This document shows positions 1 through 11,239 of a stretch of DNA of 64,000 nucleotides, piece by piece. This stretch comes from Aaosphaeria pasadenensis (Eukaryota; Ascomycota; Dothideomycetes; Pleosporales), in NCBI GenBank assembly GCA_022813625.1, contig JAKLMB010000026.1, positions 531,698 to 595,697 of the forward strand, given 5' to 3'. The translations under genes were made by a program, and so were the position numbers. How positions within the stretch are numbered: position 1 is the first letter of the stretch; every line of letters starts with the position of its first letter. The notes under the pieces were generated by a model, which made no database searches, was not told where the DNA came from, and worked only from the letters and a program-made list of their open reading frames with translations.

Positions 1-470
1 GTCGCCGCCGCTACCACTTCCACTACCACTACCACTACTACCACCACTACCACATCTCGTAGCTCAAACACCCCGCCCGCCCTCTACGGTCTAAATCTCC
101 AACGACTGCATCGCTGTCCCTCTCTGCTTCTCTCCTCATCTTCTTCGACTGCCTTCGTCTCGCTGAGTGACACTAAGCATCCACTAGGGATCTCGGGGAC
201 GAGCTCTACGTCGTCGTTTCACCTCAGATCTCAGATCAACGGGCGTGCTCCCGTTCCAATCTCCCGTCCGCGCCGACCGCCGTTGGCCAAGTTCAACTTC
301 ACCTCTTCGCGCCTTCCTCGACCCTTCTCGCCGCTTGCTACCGTCGATTGATACCTGACTGCACACTCGCCCGCTTTGCGACAACTCTACGCAACCTCCC
401 GATCTCGCGGGAGGCTCCACAAAACGCCGGAGACCAGAGCCTTCTGGTCGCCGTAGCAAGCGTGGAGAGG
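1..470. promoter_or_regulatory. 5' flank / leader of the phosphodiesterase gene
   Basis: The window opens in non-coding sequence. Positions about 10-55 are a CCACTA/CCACTACTA-type triplet-rich tract, followed by a C/T-rich stretch (about 100-330) of the kind that precedes transcription start in filamentous ascomycetes. The reading frame is open from about 348, but the first ATG in that frame is at 471. This segment is therefore taken as promoter plus 5' leader. No specific factor site is claimed. Confidence 0.4.
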
Positions 471-3400
471 ATGGAACATGGCGCGTGCAATGTCATCTAC
501 ATTGACCGTCGTGCGAATGACGAGCATGTACGGAGAGAGTCCCTCTCCCATTCAGTAGCTGCGAGGACAAGCACGGGAAGCGTCACACCCAGCTACTTCA
601 CCATCGGGAAATCCTATCCTTTCGAAGTCAATGCTAACGTGGAATCCATCTTGTCCACATTCAATGAAGGTATGCTCAAGCGCCACTCCTTGCGCGCGTC
701 TCCCAGAACCAACTAACCATTGACTCTACGCAGTGCACATCGTTGGATCCGGCCGCGCCTGTCTGGAAAAGTTGAGCCAACTTTCCGAAACGAATGACAA
801 TATCCCAACCCTTGCATTGATCGATATACCTTACGATGAGGAGCGGCGCCTCAAACGTCTATCCCGCGAGCCGCGCAGTCCATCGCCCACGTCGACACGG
901 ATCCCGAGGCCCGACACGGTAGAATTGGACGACATATATGGCATGCACCTCCTCACCCACATTTCGTCCGAGATACAATCGCAGAACCTACCGAAACTCG
1001 TTATACCCATCGTAATATTAAGCGGACTGGATCGCGAATGGCAATCAAATGCGCTTCCCTCACCTAGCCTACACGGTTCCCAAGTTCTCACCGACACCGT
1101 GCGCCTCGTGCGCTACCTCGATGCCGGCGCCGTCGACGTTCTCGCCAGTCCGTTGACCAAGGATAAGGTCCATGGCCTGGCAGTACATGCGTATCGCGTC
1201 CACAAGGAGGTTTCTCGCGAGGAGGCGAATTTTATGACGACCAAAAAGAACCGGAAGCTGTCGTGGGTCGGTGTCAGCGACACGAAACCATATGCCTATC
1301 TTCGCGAGGCCATGGTGTCCAGTCTTATGAATGGCATCTGCAATCCCGAGTCGGCCGGCGACTGTCTCGACGCTTCCGACCTCTATGTTGTGCAAGAAAG
1401 TAAAGAGAGGGTGGCAGAAGCCATCGGATCGTGGAGCTTTTCCGCGCATGACTTCACCGATGATGAACTGTTGTACGGGTGTCTGTTGATGCTGAAGCAC
1501 GCTCTTTCCATGCCCGAATTGGAGCAATGGGCTATTCCAGACGGTAAGATGGTGGCTCGCGACCCGTTTCGAAATGTCTGCTAACGTCTGCTCTTCCAGT
1601 TGATCTGATCGTTTTTCTCATTGCCAGCCGTACGGCCTACAATGACTTCGTTCTCTATCACAATTTCCGCCACGTAACCGACGTTCTCCAAGCGCTCTTC
1701 CACTTTCTCGTCCAAATCGGCACATTGCCACCTTACCCTTCCACCAGTGCGCAGTCCCATGGCATTCCGGATTCCCCGATCGCGCAACTGCTCAAACCTT
1801 TCGACGCTTTGACTCTTCTTATATCTGCAATCGGACATGATGTGGGCCACCCTGGCGTTAACAACGCCTTCCTTGTTGCGCTCAACGCGCCACTTGCCCA
1901 ACTTTACAACGATCGCTCCGTTCTCGAATCCTTCCATTGTGCTGCATATTCGCAGATACTACGCCGATACTGGCCACAGGCATTTGCCGATTCTTCGATG
2001 CGGAAGCTCATGATCAATAACATTCTTGCCACCGACATGGGTTTGCATTTCAAATATATGAGCGATCTGGGCAACTTGCAGGAGAAGCTCGGCCACGACA
2101 AAGGCATTACTGACAGTTGGAGTGCGAAGATTAGAGAAGAACAGAAAGATCTAGTTTGTGGGCTTCTCATCAAGTGTGCTGATATTAGCAATGTCGTAAG
2201 TTATCCCGCGTTCTCCAGAGTGCCATGTGTATTGACGATAGTAGGCACGCAAGTTTGATGTCGCCGCCCGATGGGCCAACATTCTTACAGACGAATTCAG
2301 CAACCAGGGCGTGATGGAAACCGAATTACAGATCGCCTCCTGCCTTTTCGGAGGACCACCGGTGCGAGACGATCTGATCAAGCTCGGCGAATCCCAGATA
2401 GGATTCATGAACATTTTCGCCAGACCACTCTTCGAGGCCGTCGCTGACATCCTACCCGCTATGCATTACGCTGTCGACGAGATCTCTCTCAACAAGGCTA
2501 CCTGGGAAATGAAGATGGACGCAGAGAAAGACAGACGGAAAAAGAAGAATCCCAGACTTGCACTGGGCCTATTCCCGTCCACTTTCTCTACCGATCCAAC
2601 ACCAAGTCCACATTCAGGACCGCCCCTCAAGCCACTCCCGGATTTGCCAGTTACTGTGTTGTCTCCGCCCGCTCGATCGATTCCAGGCCCTACCGTGATT
2701 ACCGGCGCTGAAGACCTTGGTCGTCGAGGTTCCGGTGGCTCTTTCCATGGCGCATTATCAACCTCTCGAAGGTCTTCACTGGCTGTTGAGAATAAAGGCT
2801 CAAGGCGGTCATCTACTGTAGGGATGCCTGGAGCACTTTCACCTTCATTGCAAGAGAATCAGAGTCAGTCTAGAAGAGGTAGTGGTGATGCTAGCTTGAC
2901 AGCGATACTGGTGACACAGACTCACAACTCTTCAGATCGCTTAACGAAGGATGCAAGTCCAAGTCCTCCCGGCCGTTCAGCGTCTCCTTCACGGCGTAAG
3001 GATACGCTCACCAATTCCTCGCCCAACAAGTTTCCAAACATGATCCCAAGCGAGGCGTCCAGGGAAAGCCCAAGACCTTTAACGGCCCCGTCAACGGCTC
3101 CCCGCAGCCAGGGTAAGAAACCGATCCCAACGTATCCTTCGCTCGATCCTACGGCCCACCGTGTTTCGCAGCCTTCTACCATCAGTCCTGACCTCAACCT
3201 AGCGTCCGAACTGTTCCCCATGCCACACCACCCATCTTCACAAAGTCACTCAGAAGTCGACCTTTCACACCCGATGAACGGGAACCTCGACGGTTCGAAG
3301 GGTCAGCCTTGGGACGCTACTAAACTAAGCGGCGACAGCAACATGTCAAGATCAGACGTTTCACGCGACGCCGGCCGGAAAAGTGAGTGGTGGCGACAAA

Positions 3401-3693
3401 TGAGCTCCCGTCGACGAACACGAGAAGTGAGAAATGGCGACGCTGACGCTCGCGGTCAGCAGAAGGAGACGACACCAGAGCCGGTCACCTGTAGTTCAGC
3501 ATCAGGCGCACCCTCGCCGACGTCTCCCGGCTCAGGACGCAACAGCCGCACTGACAAGCTGAAAAGCTTTTTCAAGCGCAAGCCGCGGAACAGTAGCGAT
3601 CACGAGAAACAACTTTCATCCTTCGGAAGTTCTTCACAACTACGCACACCCCCAACCAGCGATCCGGGTCGTTCGGTCAACAGCGACGATTGA
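471..3693 (+). CDS. 3',5'-cyclic nucleotide phosphodiesterase (high-affinity cAMP PDE)
   Basis: Hydrolyses cAMP (possibly cGMP) to 5'-AMP and so damps PKA signalling. Four exons, 471-669, 734-1543, 1600-2195 and 2245-3693, give 1017 aa. The start is the first in-frame ATG and has A at -3. The class I PDE HD domain lies around residues 330-570. It has HNFRHVTD (about residue 356) and the metal-binding HDVGHPG (about 416), then CADISNV and the downstream Asp/Gln region after KFDVAARWA. Residues about 65-250 look like a degenerate response-regulator receiver: LALIDIP, then VIPIVILSG, then GAVDVLASPLTKDK. Residues about 585-1017 are Ser/Pro-rich, disordered-looking and basic near the end (SFFKRKPR), which suggests a regulatory tail. 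It converges with the sirtuin gene. Family assignment is secure; substrate preference is not. Confidence 0.9.
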
Positions 3694-4646
3694 ACATATT
3701 CCAGCATCTACATTCACCTCCCACGAACGATTTCTCACGCCGTAAGGCGACTACCTTTCTCCTTCATTGGACGTGCGTTGCATACTCAAAGCGCCGCCAA
3801 TTTCTATCACTATCAACATTCCTTGCCCATGGTTTCTTTCTCATAACAAATTTTCCAGGACATGGATCGATCTCCTATCCACGCACGACCTAATGGACGG
3901 CATGAATCCTCCAAACGATGTAATTTCTCTTTATTCCGGGGTTAGAGCACCCGGTTCAAATGCCTGCGGGTGTTTTCTTCCGGCAGTCGCTCGCCAAAAA
4001 TCTCTTTCGCTCAGTCTTGATCTTGTTGCATTTTATTCCACCGGAGCATCACAGGGGGCTCGGTCGACGTTATTCGATATCCTTACGCTTCAACATCGTT
4101 TTAGTCTTTAGTAGTAGACGTGATTCTACCGGAACAGAGAGTAGAACGCGCCCTAGCATAGTACCATGGGTAGGATGCATTCTTTGGAGGGTACCTCAGT
4201 CGATTTAGGTGTGGCATCTCTTTTTTTTTTTCTTTTTTTCTACCACGTTCTCCAAAAAACGTTGCGCAAGGCGGCGCATTCTATATTGTACTATTTTGTA
4301 TCGGCGTGTAGCCGAAGCCTTTCTACAGAGCGAGGGAAGGAGGGGTGCTCGCCATGCAGAAAAGTCGTTGCAGAAGTTTTCTCAAAAGTGCGGGTTGAGG
4401 GAAATAGCACAACGTGCGTGCTTTGCGCGAAACGAATCGACATCATGAATGTATCTCCAACATCATTACATACAAAACTCCGCTTACTTCCAAAACAATG
4501 CATATGATATATACTTATCCAGTCTCTAGAATCGTTCGTGGTTTGATCTCTACTGTCTCAAGATGCTGCTTGCTCATTTGCATAAAGCGATGATTAAGAT
4601 TATACATGCACACCAGGTCAGTCTATGGATCTATTGACACTGGCCG
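3694..4646. other. Convergent intergenic region (3' UTRs)
   Basis: Lies between the stop codons of the phosphodiesterase (+) and the sirtuin (-). It contains a T-rich tract at about 4219-4240 and several short open frames with no protein-like composition. I read it as two 3' UTRs with polyadenylation signals and see no further gene. Confidence 0.5.
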
Positions 4647-6092
4647 CTATTTTTGCATATCCTCCATGATCTTCACGACCTGCGGCAACACCTTATCGGC
4701 GTTCTCGCCAGCCCTGACTGCGTCCCTACCAGTATTCGTTTCTGGCACATCAGCAAAGAATGTATCCTCCCCTCTGACACCACCGATATTGAGTATCGCG
4801 ATGGGCAGACCCTGCTCCTTCGCCCTCTTCACGAGCCTCCAAGCCGAGTACGTCGCGAGCGAGCTCCCCACGACCAGCATTCGACTCGCCGTGTCGACTG
4901 CCTGCTCGGCCGCCAACTTGACACCGGCAGCGATGGACTCGCCAAACATGACGACAGCAGGTTTGAGGATCCCGCCTGTCGACCCGGTCGCCCAAGCCCC
5001 GTCATCATCCACCTTGACAACTTCCCTCCTCCCAGCACCAGCACCACTACCCACTCCCCCTCCTCCACTTCCCCCCCTCCCAGCAGTCGCGGCGGCCAAG
5101 CACACAGGACAAGCCGGATACCTGAACGTCCCGTACGGCGCGCCGGGGACGTCGACGTCGCCGTCGGGATTCGTCCTCATCCCCTTCCTCCGCCTCTCGT
5201 CCGGGTTCTCCGTGTCCAGCGCGCCGCTCGCCAGCATCTCCTCCAGGAACGTTGACCACGCGGGGTTCAGGCGGGCGAGGTCGGACTGGAAGTCGAGCCG
5301 CGGGTAGGACGACCCGCAGGACAGGCAGACGAGGGCGCGGAGGTAGCCGTGCAGTTCGAGCGTCTGGAGGGACGGGTGCGCGAGAGGGTGGAAGGAATCT
5401 ACGTCTGATGATAATCAGGTCGAAATGTCAGTTCAGGTCTGGTCAGGTCAAATCAAAGCAAGCAATGTTTTTCTCTTTTGACTTTTGTCTCATGGGGGGT
5501 GGAGTATTGTGTGTAGGGACATGACATGGGAGGGGGGATTCGAGATCAAGAATTCGGAGCGAAGGTACATACTCTGCGTGATACAGCTGCCCACGACGCC
5601 CAGCTCGCCCAGCCTCCCGACGGCAGCGTGCGAGACGTTGGGCCTCGCGCGGTTCAGGTTCGTCCAACCCAGGAAGCTCCTCGCCCAGTACCGCTTGCGC
5701 GCCTCGTGGCTGGCGCAGAACTCGTTGAAGTAGATGGGCTTGTACGTCTTGTTCAGCGTGTAGGTGCCGTTGGTGCCGCGGTAGTCGGCCAGCCCCGAGG
5801 ACACGGATATCCCTGCGCCGGTGAGGATCAGGGTGCGGTTTTGCGTGTCGAAGGGTTGTGGGATGTTGGTGCTGGTGTTCGTGGTTGCGGAGGCGTGTCG
5901 GTGGTGCTGGAGCGAGTGGTCATGATGATGGTGGAGGTGGCCGCGCCGTATTCGCGTGCTCGCAGGTGCGGAGAGGAAGTCTACGAGTGCTGCGATTGCG
6001 CCCGAGGCCGTGGTCGCGCTCGTGGGTATTATGGTCGGCGGAGGGAATGGTTTTGTGTATGGGACGCGGAGGAGTGGTTGTGGCGGGGGCAT
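4647..6092 (-). CDS. NAD-dependent protein deacylase, sirtuin family (SIRT4-like)
   Basis: Two exons (6092-5573 and 5404-4647) give 425 aa. The Rossmann-fold NAD-binding signature TGAGISVSSGLADYRG is at residues 91-106. ITQNVDSFH is rebuilt exactly across the 168-nt intron (GTATGT donor, ATCAG acceptor), which supports the splice model. The catalytic-loop His is in LELHG. A structural zinc site is formed by CLSC and a later CPVC pair, with a long Gly-rich insertion after the second pair. The C-terminal part has GESI, VVGSSLATYSAW and LNIGG, typical of class II sirtuins. Residues 1-85 are Pro/Ser/Thr-rich and contain a His cluster (about 52-66). That N-terminus has few acidic residues and could be a mitochondrial presequence, which would fit a SIRT4-type enzyme, but this is inferred. 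The reaction is NAD-dependent removal of acyl groups from lysine. Confidence 0.88.
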
Positions 6093-6939
6093 TGTTGCGG
6101 ATCTAGTTACGAAACTTGAGGACTCTTTCGATCTTGTGTTGCTACCTCATTGTTATTAGTTTGACTTTGCCAATTGATAATGGTTTTTGATAATCTAGTG
6201 GGCTTCTCTAATTAATGTACGGACAATTGTGGCGAGGAAATTAGAAAGTTCAAGGTGTTGTTGTCTAGAATCTACGAGTAACTGGAGGTGGATGGTTATG
6301 TCATAGATGGATATGGATATGATCAATACATAATAGTTAGGTACATCCACTAAACTGCTTTCTATGGTCCCTGCGGGCGATATATCCACGCTAGCGTGAA
6401 CGGGTGTTCCCTTTGGAAATAGGGAAAGATTACTATGGGAGCTTGGCCATCGTATGAGTATGGGACGGTAGAATATAGCGTTGAGACTTCATTTACACGA
6501 ATGCTCCTCGTTGAGAATGCGCCCAGCTGCTTTGGTAGAGCGATGTAATTAGCCACAGCGGTAACTATCACAGACTCTCCGGATCTAACGCAGTATCCGC
6601 GCGTCACGCCTCCCCAAAGTATAGCCGACCAGCCTTTGACGCCACCACAGACGGACAAGAAGGCAATCGCGGGATCGCTCCGCGGTAGTGCACGCTTCAA
6701 AGACATTCAGAAAGGAAAACAACAACACAAGGGACACGTAGTTAGAGTTTAGGCTTGTAGAAGGAGAGTACGGCCTCATAGAGAAGACGCTCCAGCAGGA
6801 CAATGTACTTTCGGGTTACGTGCAAGACAAGATACGGTTTGTGAACTTTAGACACTACGAGTGGTTGTTGGTTTAGATATTTCATGCAGCACGGAGTCGC
6901 GCAAAGCAACGTTGTCGATATGGCGGCCCGAAATATTCG
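6093..6939. other. Intergenic region upstream of sirtuin and orphan gene
   Basis: Sits between the 5' end of the sirtuin (-) and the small orphan gene (+), so it probably holds both promoters. Open frames here are short, overlap in several frames and have no coherent composition. No RNA gene or repeat recognised. Confidence 0.4.
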
Positions 6940-7571
6940 ATGAGCCTGAGCGGACCTGAATTGCAAGCTGTGGGTTTGGTCTTGGATGAGGTAGGTTCAA
7001 GTCTTGTGACCCTGACTCCTTTTTCAATGTTCTGATGTTCAACTAGGCTTTCCGCGATGACGAAGGAAATGCTGTGGATCATCCAGGCATATGTCTCCGT
7101 CTCAGCGATTTCACTTGCGAGAGACTTGCACGAGAGGAAATGGGAGATGAAGATGAGGACGTTTGCATCTCGGGGTTACAGCTCTGCCGATACGTTAACG
7201 CTGCGGAGAGCAAATTACGACAAGCACTGCGCACGGAGCCTTTGGGTAATCATGTTAAGAAGCAGGAACGATCAGAAACACCTCCAGAGGAGGTTACTCC
7301 GGGAGATGAAGCAGGACACGCCAAGGAAGAGGAGAGAGCATCGAAGCGCGCGAATCTCGATTGGATTGTCAGGACAGAGCATCAACTCAGAGCTTCTCAG
7401 ACTAGGTTGTTGTCTATGGAGAAACTGCTTTACAGTAACGTTCGAGCAAACTGCGACTATGCTTTCTGCCCCGACTGTATCTCTCGACGTCGTGATGCCC
7501 TATGCATCTCTATCTGCTCCGACGTGCCTCTGCCATCGATCGCCTTCCCAGTATCATCTCTGAACCCGTAA
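6940..7571 (+). CDS. Small hypothetical protein, two exons
   Basis: Not recognised. The model has exon 1 at 6940-6990 (17 codons from ATG) and exon 2 at 7047-7571, giving 191 aa. The 56-nt intron has a GTAGGT donor, a CTGAT branch-like site and a CTAG acceptor, and removing it leaves one continuous frame. The predicted protein is acidic then basic in its middle (residues about 50-125), suggesting a charged helical or disordered segment. It has four Cys near the C-terminus (CDYAFCPDC spacing, then a later Cys) that could be a partial metal site. Its last 115 nt overlap the 3' end of the zinc-finger gene on the other strand. Without homology or transcript evidence this could be spurious. Confidence 0.4.
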
Positions 7572-8227
7572 TCCCACACAATCTCAGAATGAAGATCTCG
7601 GAACACCCGATACAACATAGTGGGATGGGCCGTATACCGCCACTCTATCTCGATTATACGGCGTGCGGCCGGCGTCGGTGCCTGTGTCTTGTGTGCGTCG
7701 TGCTCCTGCAGATGAAGGAGGAAGTTGCTTCGAAACAGCCAGATTTCGCCGTGGGCGGGACACGAAGGCAGCTTACATGGATAAGCCCATATGTGTTCGG
7801 GAGGGAGGTCGGCATCATCGTCGTCAACCTCGTCATCGAATTCGGAAGGTGTAGCACGACCGGGAGGAGTAGCACGACCGGGAGAGGTAGAACGATCGGA
7901 AGGAGTAGGAGTAGAACGACCGGAAGGAGTAGGAGTAGAACGACCAGAAGGAGTAGGAGTACAACGACCGAAAGGAGTAGAACGACCGGAAGGAGTGGAA
8001 GTAGAACGACTGGGAGGAGTACAATGAACAGAACGAGTAGGAGTACAGCGGCCGGAAGGAGTAGAACGACCGGAAGGAGTAGGAGTACAACGACCAGAAG
8101 GAGTAGAACAACCGGAAGGAGTAGGAGTAGAACGATTGGGAGGAGTACAACGACCGGAAGGAGTACAACGACCGGAAGGAGTACAACGACCGGAAGGAGT
8201 AGAACGGCTGGACATTGAGGTAGTCAT
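7457..8227 (-). CDS. C2H2-like zinc-finger protein with TPSGR hexapeptide repeats
   Basis: About 256 aa from the ATG at 8227, chosen because A is at -3. The frame is open upstream, and an ATG at 8401 in a weaker context is an alternative. Residues about 6-130 are an 18/24-bp minisatellite encoding variants of TPSGRS, TPSGRC and TPTPSGR. After an acidic stretch (DDEVDDDDAD) comes a putative degenerate C2H2 finger: C-x4-C, then FRSNFLLHLQEH with His-x3-His spacing, followed by a further His. The C-terminus is charged and has WRYTAHPTM and VWDYGF. It is likely a fungus-specific nuclear or regulatory protein, but function is not known. The 3' end overlaps the orphan gene on the plus strand. Confidence 0.55.
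   Translation of the reverse strand: MTTSMSSRSTPSGRCTPSGRCTPSGRCTPPNRSTPTPSGCSTPSGRCTPTPSGRSTPSGRCTPTRSVHCTPPSRSTSTPSGRSTPFGRCTPTPSGRSTPTPSGRSTPTPSDRSTSPGRATPPGRATPSEFDDEVDDDDADLPPEHIWAYPCKLPSCPAHGEIWLFRSNFLLHLQEHDAHKTQAPTPAARRIIEIEWRYTAHPTMLYRVFRDLHSEIVWDYGFRDDTGKAIDGRGTSEQIEMHRASRRREIQSGQKA
7850..8215. repeat. Minisatellite, 18-bp unit (with 24-bp variants), coding
   Basis: Tandem copies of a unit like aacgaccggaaggagtac (plus strand), with interspersed 24-bp versions carrying an extra aggagt. About 18-20 imperfect copies are present. Both unit lengths are multiples of three, so copy-number change keeps the zinc-finger gene in frame. Confidence 0.85.
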
Positions 8228-8853
8228 GCTTTGGTAGCGTAGGTTGTTGGGGCGGTAATACGATAGGACTGGTGCACTGATGGCAGATGTGAGAGACAGA
8301 GCCTTCACAGATGATTTTGAATGCTGAAAAGAAAGTGTGTGTGTATCGTCGCACAACATGTTCATTGTATCCTCGCCACTGATGGCCCAAGCTCGATTCA
8401 TCGAAGCTGGGGTGCAATACAGGAAGCTTATGAAGAAAACGGCCCTGCCTGAGCGAACGTTTGTGACTGCAGCACGTTTCGGCTGGCCATTTGGCTTCGT
8501 TGTCCAATGGCAAACTCTCAAGCCCTGTTGGGACGAGCTTTTCTCGGAGCCTTTGCGAATGGAAAAAAGAATCTACTCAAAATGCTGAATGAGAACAAAG
8601 TCTGATTTGATATCTGTTGTTGAACTGAAATCGCTGCACAAAATCATGCTATGAAATGGTTGGCGCCCGAACTGTGCGAAAGAGACAAGACAGGGAAGGG
8701 TCGACGCACATCATGAAATACATTTCGTTCGATATCCAGGCAGCCGTTACTCTGAACTATATTTTGAGACCATATCAATACGTCCCTTCCCGTCTCGTCT
8801 CATCAACGTCTTTCGCGCACATACCTTTCCAACGACGCTCCACTGGGACCTAC
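8228..8853. other. Intergenic region, zinc-finger 5' flank and ABHD 3' flank
   Basis: Contains the likely leader of the zinc-finger gene (the frame is open back to about 8521) and the 3' UTR of the ABHD hydrolase (from about 8853 leftward). No other gene seen. Confidence 0.4.
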
Positions 8854-10405
8854 TTACTCGACATCCAGCCCTGGCTTGAACGTCTTCACATTGAACGCCC
8901 TCCTGACCGCCAGCCCGACCTGCGCGAACCCGACAACCTGGTTATGCCCACCGTACCTCACAACCTCCAGCTCCACGGTCCTCTTCCCGTCGGCGTCCTC
9001 CACCCTCCTGTACGCAAATGCGCCCCTCTTCACCCTGTCCCCGCCGTGGATGCTGCGGCGCTCGTGGTCTGAGATTACGTTCTCCTCTCCGAGGAAAGAT
9101 TTCTCCAGCGAGGTGAACAGCTTCTCGCTGGTCTGGTACCCAATGTCCTGGTCGTTTCGCGCGTGAATGATGCGAATGTGCGTCGACGCCGGAGTCTTCG
9201 TGGAGGAGATCAGGGCGCGCAGGCGGTCCTGCGTGGGCCAGTGGTCGAGGATCTTGGATTCCAGGAATCTGGCTATGCGCGGGTACGGTTGCAAGGGCTT
9301 GAGCACAGGGAATATCCCGGCCATGTTGTATGTTTTCAAGAGCTCCGGGAGGTTCGAGAAGGGTGCCACGAGGATAATTGCAGCGAAGGATATCGGCGCT
9401 TTTGGTGCTGGTGGGGAGATGGTGGTGGCGAGCGTGGAGGGAAGGTAGACGGATGTTGGGTCCGTGAAGTAGAGGGCTGAAGCGGCTGTAACAGCGGTTC
9501 CAAGACTCTGGCCAAGGAGAACCGTACGGTCGGCAGGGTGTTTGAGCGTGTGGAGGACGTAGTTGATCATGCTTATTGCATCCGTAATTAGTCCGGTCTC
9601 GGTAGGAATATGGGGCGCATTGTTGAGAGTCGATATACCAAATCCACGATAGTCGCACGTTATGAGATGAGTGTGGGATATCCCAGATATGGAACGGTAG
9701 GTCGCTGGCCGATATCCCTGCGCCAGGTGGCCAGCATTCTAGAAGCCATCAGAAACTTTCCAAAACGAGTAACAAGACCAATGCATGATTGAAAGCCCTA
9801 TTCAAGGATAGGGCAAAAAAAAGACAAATTTGGGAAGGGGGGGGGGGGGGGGGGGTAACGTTATTGCACTTACCCCGTGGAAATTGACAACCACTTTGCT
9901 CTTCGAGTCTCTCTTGAAAAGCTTGTAGCCCACCGTCTTCGTCAGGTCCTCTACGACCAAACCTGTGACGGTTTCTTGAACCAATTCCGCTTCGTTCTCC
10001 AGGTAGACGTCCATCGGCAATACATGCCAGCAATGCAGTGTCTCATCGTCACTCGTTTGGAGATGAAAAGGCGTCACCTGACCCTCTACACATGATGTCA
10101 GTCATTACCGAGACTTTCCTGGAGCATATAGCTCTTGCAACATTCTAAAATCATGTCGAGAGGAAGAACCTACTAGCAAACCCAAATTCTTCAGGGTTCG
10201 AAACATTATTCCAGAACCCTGTATGCAACTTATGTGCATATAATGCACTTCCATCACATCAGCATATCGTGCTTAAATTTCCAATGTACACTTACTGCCG
10301 CTGAATGGTGGGATTGATCAGCGCGATCAGGAAGGATGCCCATATCGCACCTACGCCTGCTAATACATAGTAGGACTGTTTGAGGATGGGCTTGAGCTGA
10401 GGCAT
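8854..10405 (-). CDS. Membrane-anchored alpha/beta hydrolase (ABHD12/Bem46-like)
   Basis: Four exons (10405-10296, 10247-10174, 10085-9874 and 9738-8854) give 426 aa. The protein starts with one hydrophobic segment (about residues 9-32, VLAGVGAIWASFLIALI), probably an N-terminal membrane anchor. The oxyanion-hole motif VVNFHGNAG is rebuilt exactly across the third intron, which strongly supports the model. The nucleophile elbow is GQSLG, followed by HARNDQDI as the likely acid region and YGGHNQV as the catalytic His. Family members are serine hydrolases acting on lipids such as lysophospholipids or monoacylglycerols; the substrate here is unknown. The intron between exons 3 and 4 contains a run of 19 G. 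Confidence 0.85.
9837..9855. repeat. Poly-G tract, 19 nt, inside an intron
   Basis: An uninterrupted run of 19 G on the plus strand (19 C in the pre-mRNA) within the 134-nt third intron of the ABHD hydrolase. It corresponds to a C-rich stretch downstream of the donor. Confidence 0.95.
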
Positions 10406-11239
10406 TGTGGATGCGGGGTCGCCCTTGGGATAAGAGGAAAGATGACAGCCTTTAAAAACAGGCAATTCAAGAAAGGATCAAAGAAATCTGTGTTGTTACA
10501 ATGTTGTACAGTCCATAGTCGTCAAGCAGAGTTGGTGCACGAAGAGAGATGTTTGGCCTCGGACGTCGTGGAGTTGGATGCGATAACAACGACACTAGTC
10601 CCGAATTGGCAGCTGGGTTGAATTCGGCAGAGCGCTGCTTTGGTGCTTTGGTCTGTGGCCAGTTGCAATCAGTGTCAATGTTGCAATCAGTGTCAATGTT
10701 GCAATCAGTGTCAATCTTGGTAATTTTAGAAGGGGAGTGTATGGCCAAGTCCATACTCTGCAAATATGGGGATTGAGCATGAAAAAGCGGAATAAATCAG
10801 TTTTCTAATATCAGTTCCAGTAGCATGCACGGAGGAGAGTATAGGCAGTAGATAGCAGCAAATATGGAGCAAGCTTTGAAATTTGGTATGGATTTGACAG
10901 TAAAAACTAGGACAAATAGATCGATTGCTCGATTCAAGAATGCTACAATCCTATCACGCAAAAATAATTCCTTCAATCGCCCCGTGGATCACAACGATGC
11001 ACAAGGCAAGGTTATGTCTCTCCTCAAAATGAGCCTCTGGTCGGTGCAATCTTTGGGCTCATAGGGCAGTTAGACGTTTTCCCCCTTATAACGCCCGCAA
11101 TGCAAAGATGAACAGATATGGGCAAAAATACTGAAAAACGCATACCCCTTCTCTTGAGGTAGCGAAAGCACATGTTGTACAAACGGACTTTGGTTGATGG
11201 AGAAGGTCTTGGTTATATCTCAAAAGACACCAAACTCAT
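10406..11239. other. Intergenic region, ABHD promoter and SPT5 3' flank
   Basis: Holds the 5' flank of the ABHD gene and, toward 11239, the 3' UTR of SPT5. An 18-bp triplication lies at 10663-10716. No supportable coding region. Confidence 0.45.
10663..10716. repeat. 18-bp tandem triplication
   Basis: Three contiguous copies of ttgcaatcagtgtcaatg (10663-10680, 10681-10698, 10699-10716). The first two are identical and the third differs only in its last base. It lies in non-coding DNA between ABHD and SPT5. Confidence 0.95.

Noticed and set aside
4606..6119. Plus-strand open frames across the sirtuin
   Set aside because: High-GC antisense shadows; the minus strand carries all sirtuin motifs.
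6195..6803. Minus-strand frames between the sirtuin and the orphan gene
   Set aside because: Short, overlapping, and without composition, motifs or splice sites that suggest coding.
10185..10205. agggttcgaaac resembles a tRNA B box
   Set aside because: It lies within an ABHD exon (reads as VSNPEE on the minus strand) and no cloverleaf forms.
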